This document shows positions 6,461 through 6,668 of a stretch of DNA of 6,668 nt, piece by piece (position 1 is the stretch's first letter; each line of letters starts with the position of its first letter). The notes below the pieces were generated by a model. That model was not told the DNA's origin and did not search any database. It worked only from the letters and a program-made list of their open reading frames with translations. The stretch covers positions 1-6,668 of the forward strand of contig DRLE01000168.1 in assembly GCA_011051475.1 (NCBI GenBank), read 5' to 3'. The DNA is from Gammaproteobacteria bacterium. GTDB taxonomy: Bacteria > Pseudomonadota > Gammaproteobacteria > SZUA-229. The position numbers and the translations under genes are program-made.

Positions 6461-6461
6461 A
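6418..6461 (+). repeat. CGCAAA-type short-period repeat at the 3' end of the rhombosortase gene
   Basis: Five related units start at 6418, 6427, 6436, 6446 and 6456 (CGCAAA three times, then CGCGAA and CGTAAA), spaced 9, 9, 10 and 10 bases apart in purine-rich sequence. They encode the basic tail AAKDAKSAKKREET, and the last unit supplies the TAA stop. I recall similar CGCAAAGACGCAAAG tracts in intergenic DNA of many bacteria, so this is probably a dispersed repeat that ran into the reading frame. That link is from memory. Confidence 0.7.
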
Positions 6462-6612
6462 GGAACCTCTGATTAATGTCATTTTGAGCGAAACGGAGTG
6501 GAGTCGAAAAATCTTATACTCCGTAATTCGTTGATTGCACAGTGGTAAAAGATCCTTCGACTTCGCTACGCTGCGCTCAGGATGACAAAATCGTTATTAA
6601 TCAGAGGTTCCC
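6461..6612. mobile_element. MITE-like element with terminal inverted repeats, no transposase
   Basis: The ends are a perfect 16-bp inverted repeat: GGAACCTCTGATTAAT at 6462-6477 and its complement at 6596-6611. If one mismatched outer base on each side is included, the element is 152 bp and is flanked by TAA on the left (6458-6460, also the stop codon of the rhombosortase gene) and TAA on the right (6613-6615), a possible 3-bp target duplication. No reading frame of useful size lies inside. Most of the interior is a second inverted repeat. A non-autonomous element moved by a transposase encoded elsewhere is the likeliest explanation; the transposase family cannot be assigned here. Confidence 0.65.
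6478..6586. repeat. Imperfect 42-bp inverted repeat inside the MITE-like element
   Basis: The left arm (6478-6519) and the complement of the right arm (6545-6586) match at 32 of 42 positions without gaps. Both begin GTCAT, contain TGAGCG and GTCGAA, and reach ATCTT, separated by a 25-base loop. RNA from either strand could fold into a long hairpin. The GTCATCCTGAGCG...GTCGAAGGATC pattern resembles a palindromic repeat I recall from intergenic regions of many bacteria. It could also act as a barrier or weak terminator between the rhombosortase gene and the next gene, although no T-tract follows it. Confidence 0.75.
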
Positions 6613-6658
6613 TAACTATATTGAACCTTTTTAAGGCTCCTGATACCAGGAAAAAACT

Positions 6659-6668
6659 ATGATGAACA
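6659..6668 (+). CDS. Probable start of a further gene, cut by the window edge
   Basis: The window ends with ATGATGAACA. AGGA at 6648-6651 lies 7 bases before the ATG at 6659, a good Shine-Dalgarno position, and a second ATG follows at once. Only three codons (Met-Met-Asn) are visible, so no function can be proposed. A TATATT at 6617-6622 could be a -10 box, but the -35 position falls in the terminal repeat of the upstream element and matches poorly. Confidence 0.4.

Noticed and set aside
6623..6637. CCTTTTTAAGG as a possible terminator after the element
   Set aside because: The stem is only four base pairs, weak, and not followed by a T-tract.
1..6668. CRISPR array, tRNA, rRNA or phage genes
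   Set aside because: I saw no regularly spaced long repeats, no tRNA-like cloverleaf, no rRNA sequence and no phage-type proteins in either strand.

Overview
The window looks like a gammaproteobacterial chromosome of moderately high G+C. The evidence is the gene content and order of its type II secretion system (T2SS), the protein similarity I recognise, and a rhombosortase, a family found mainly in Proteobacteria. I cannot name a genus.

About 85% of the window is one minus-strand operon encoding the pseudopilus and inner-membrane platform of a T2SS. Reading from right to left the genes are gspG (major pseudopilin), gspH, gspI, gspJ, gspK (minor pseudopilins), gspL and gspM (assembly platform) and gspN, which runs off the left edge. 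The genes overlap by 1-16 bases or lie 30-46 bases apart, so they are probably co-transcribed and largely translationally coupled. GspI, GspJ and GspK are expected to form the pseudopilus tip with GspH joining it to the GspG shaft. GspL and GspM are expected to link the platform to the GspE ATPase. GspC, D, E, F and the prepilin peptidase GspO are not in the window and must be elsewhere.

A 135-base AT-rich intergenic region (5684-5818) separates gspG from a divergent plus-strand gene (5819-6460). Its product is a six-helix intramembrane serine protease of the rhomboid superfamily, most like rhombosortase. Rhombosortases process GlyGly-CTERM tails on proteins exported by the T2SS, so this gene pair links secretion machinery to a substrate-maturation enzyme.

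The right end is repeat-rich. The last codons of the rhombosortase gene are a purine-rich CGCAAA-type repeat. Directly after its stop codon lies a non-coding element of about 152 bp with 16-bp perfect terminal inverted repeats enclosing a second, imperfect 42-bp inverted repeat (MITE-like). A new plus-strand gene, with a good ribosome binding site, appears to start at 6659 and runs off the window. Smaller oddities are three tandem heptamers between gspH and gspI, and an unusually long gspH leader that contains a palindrome.
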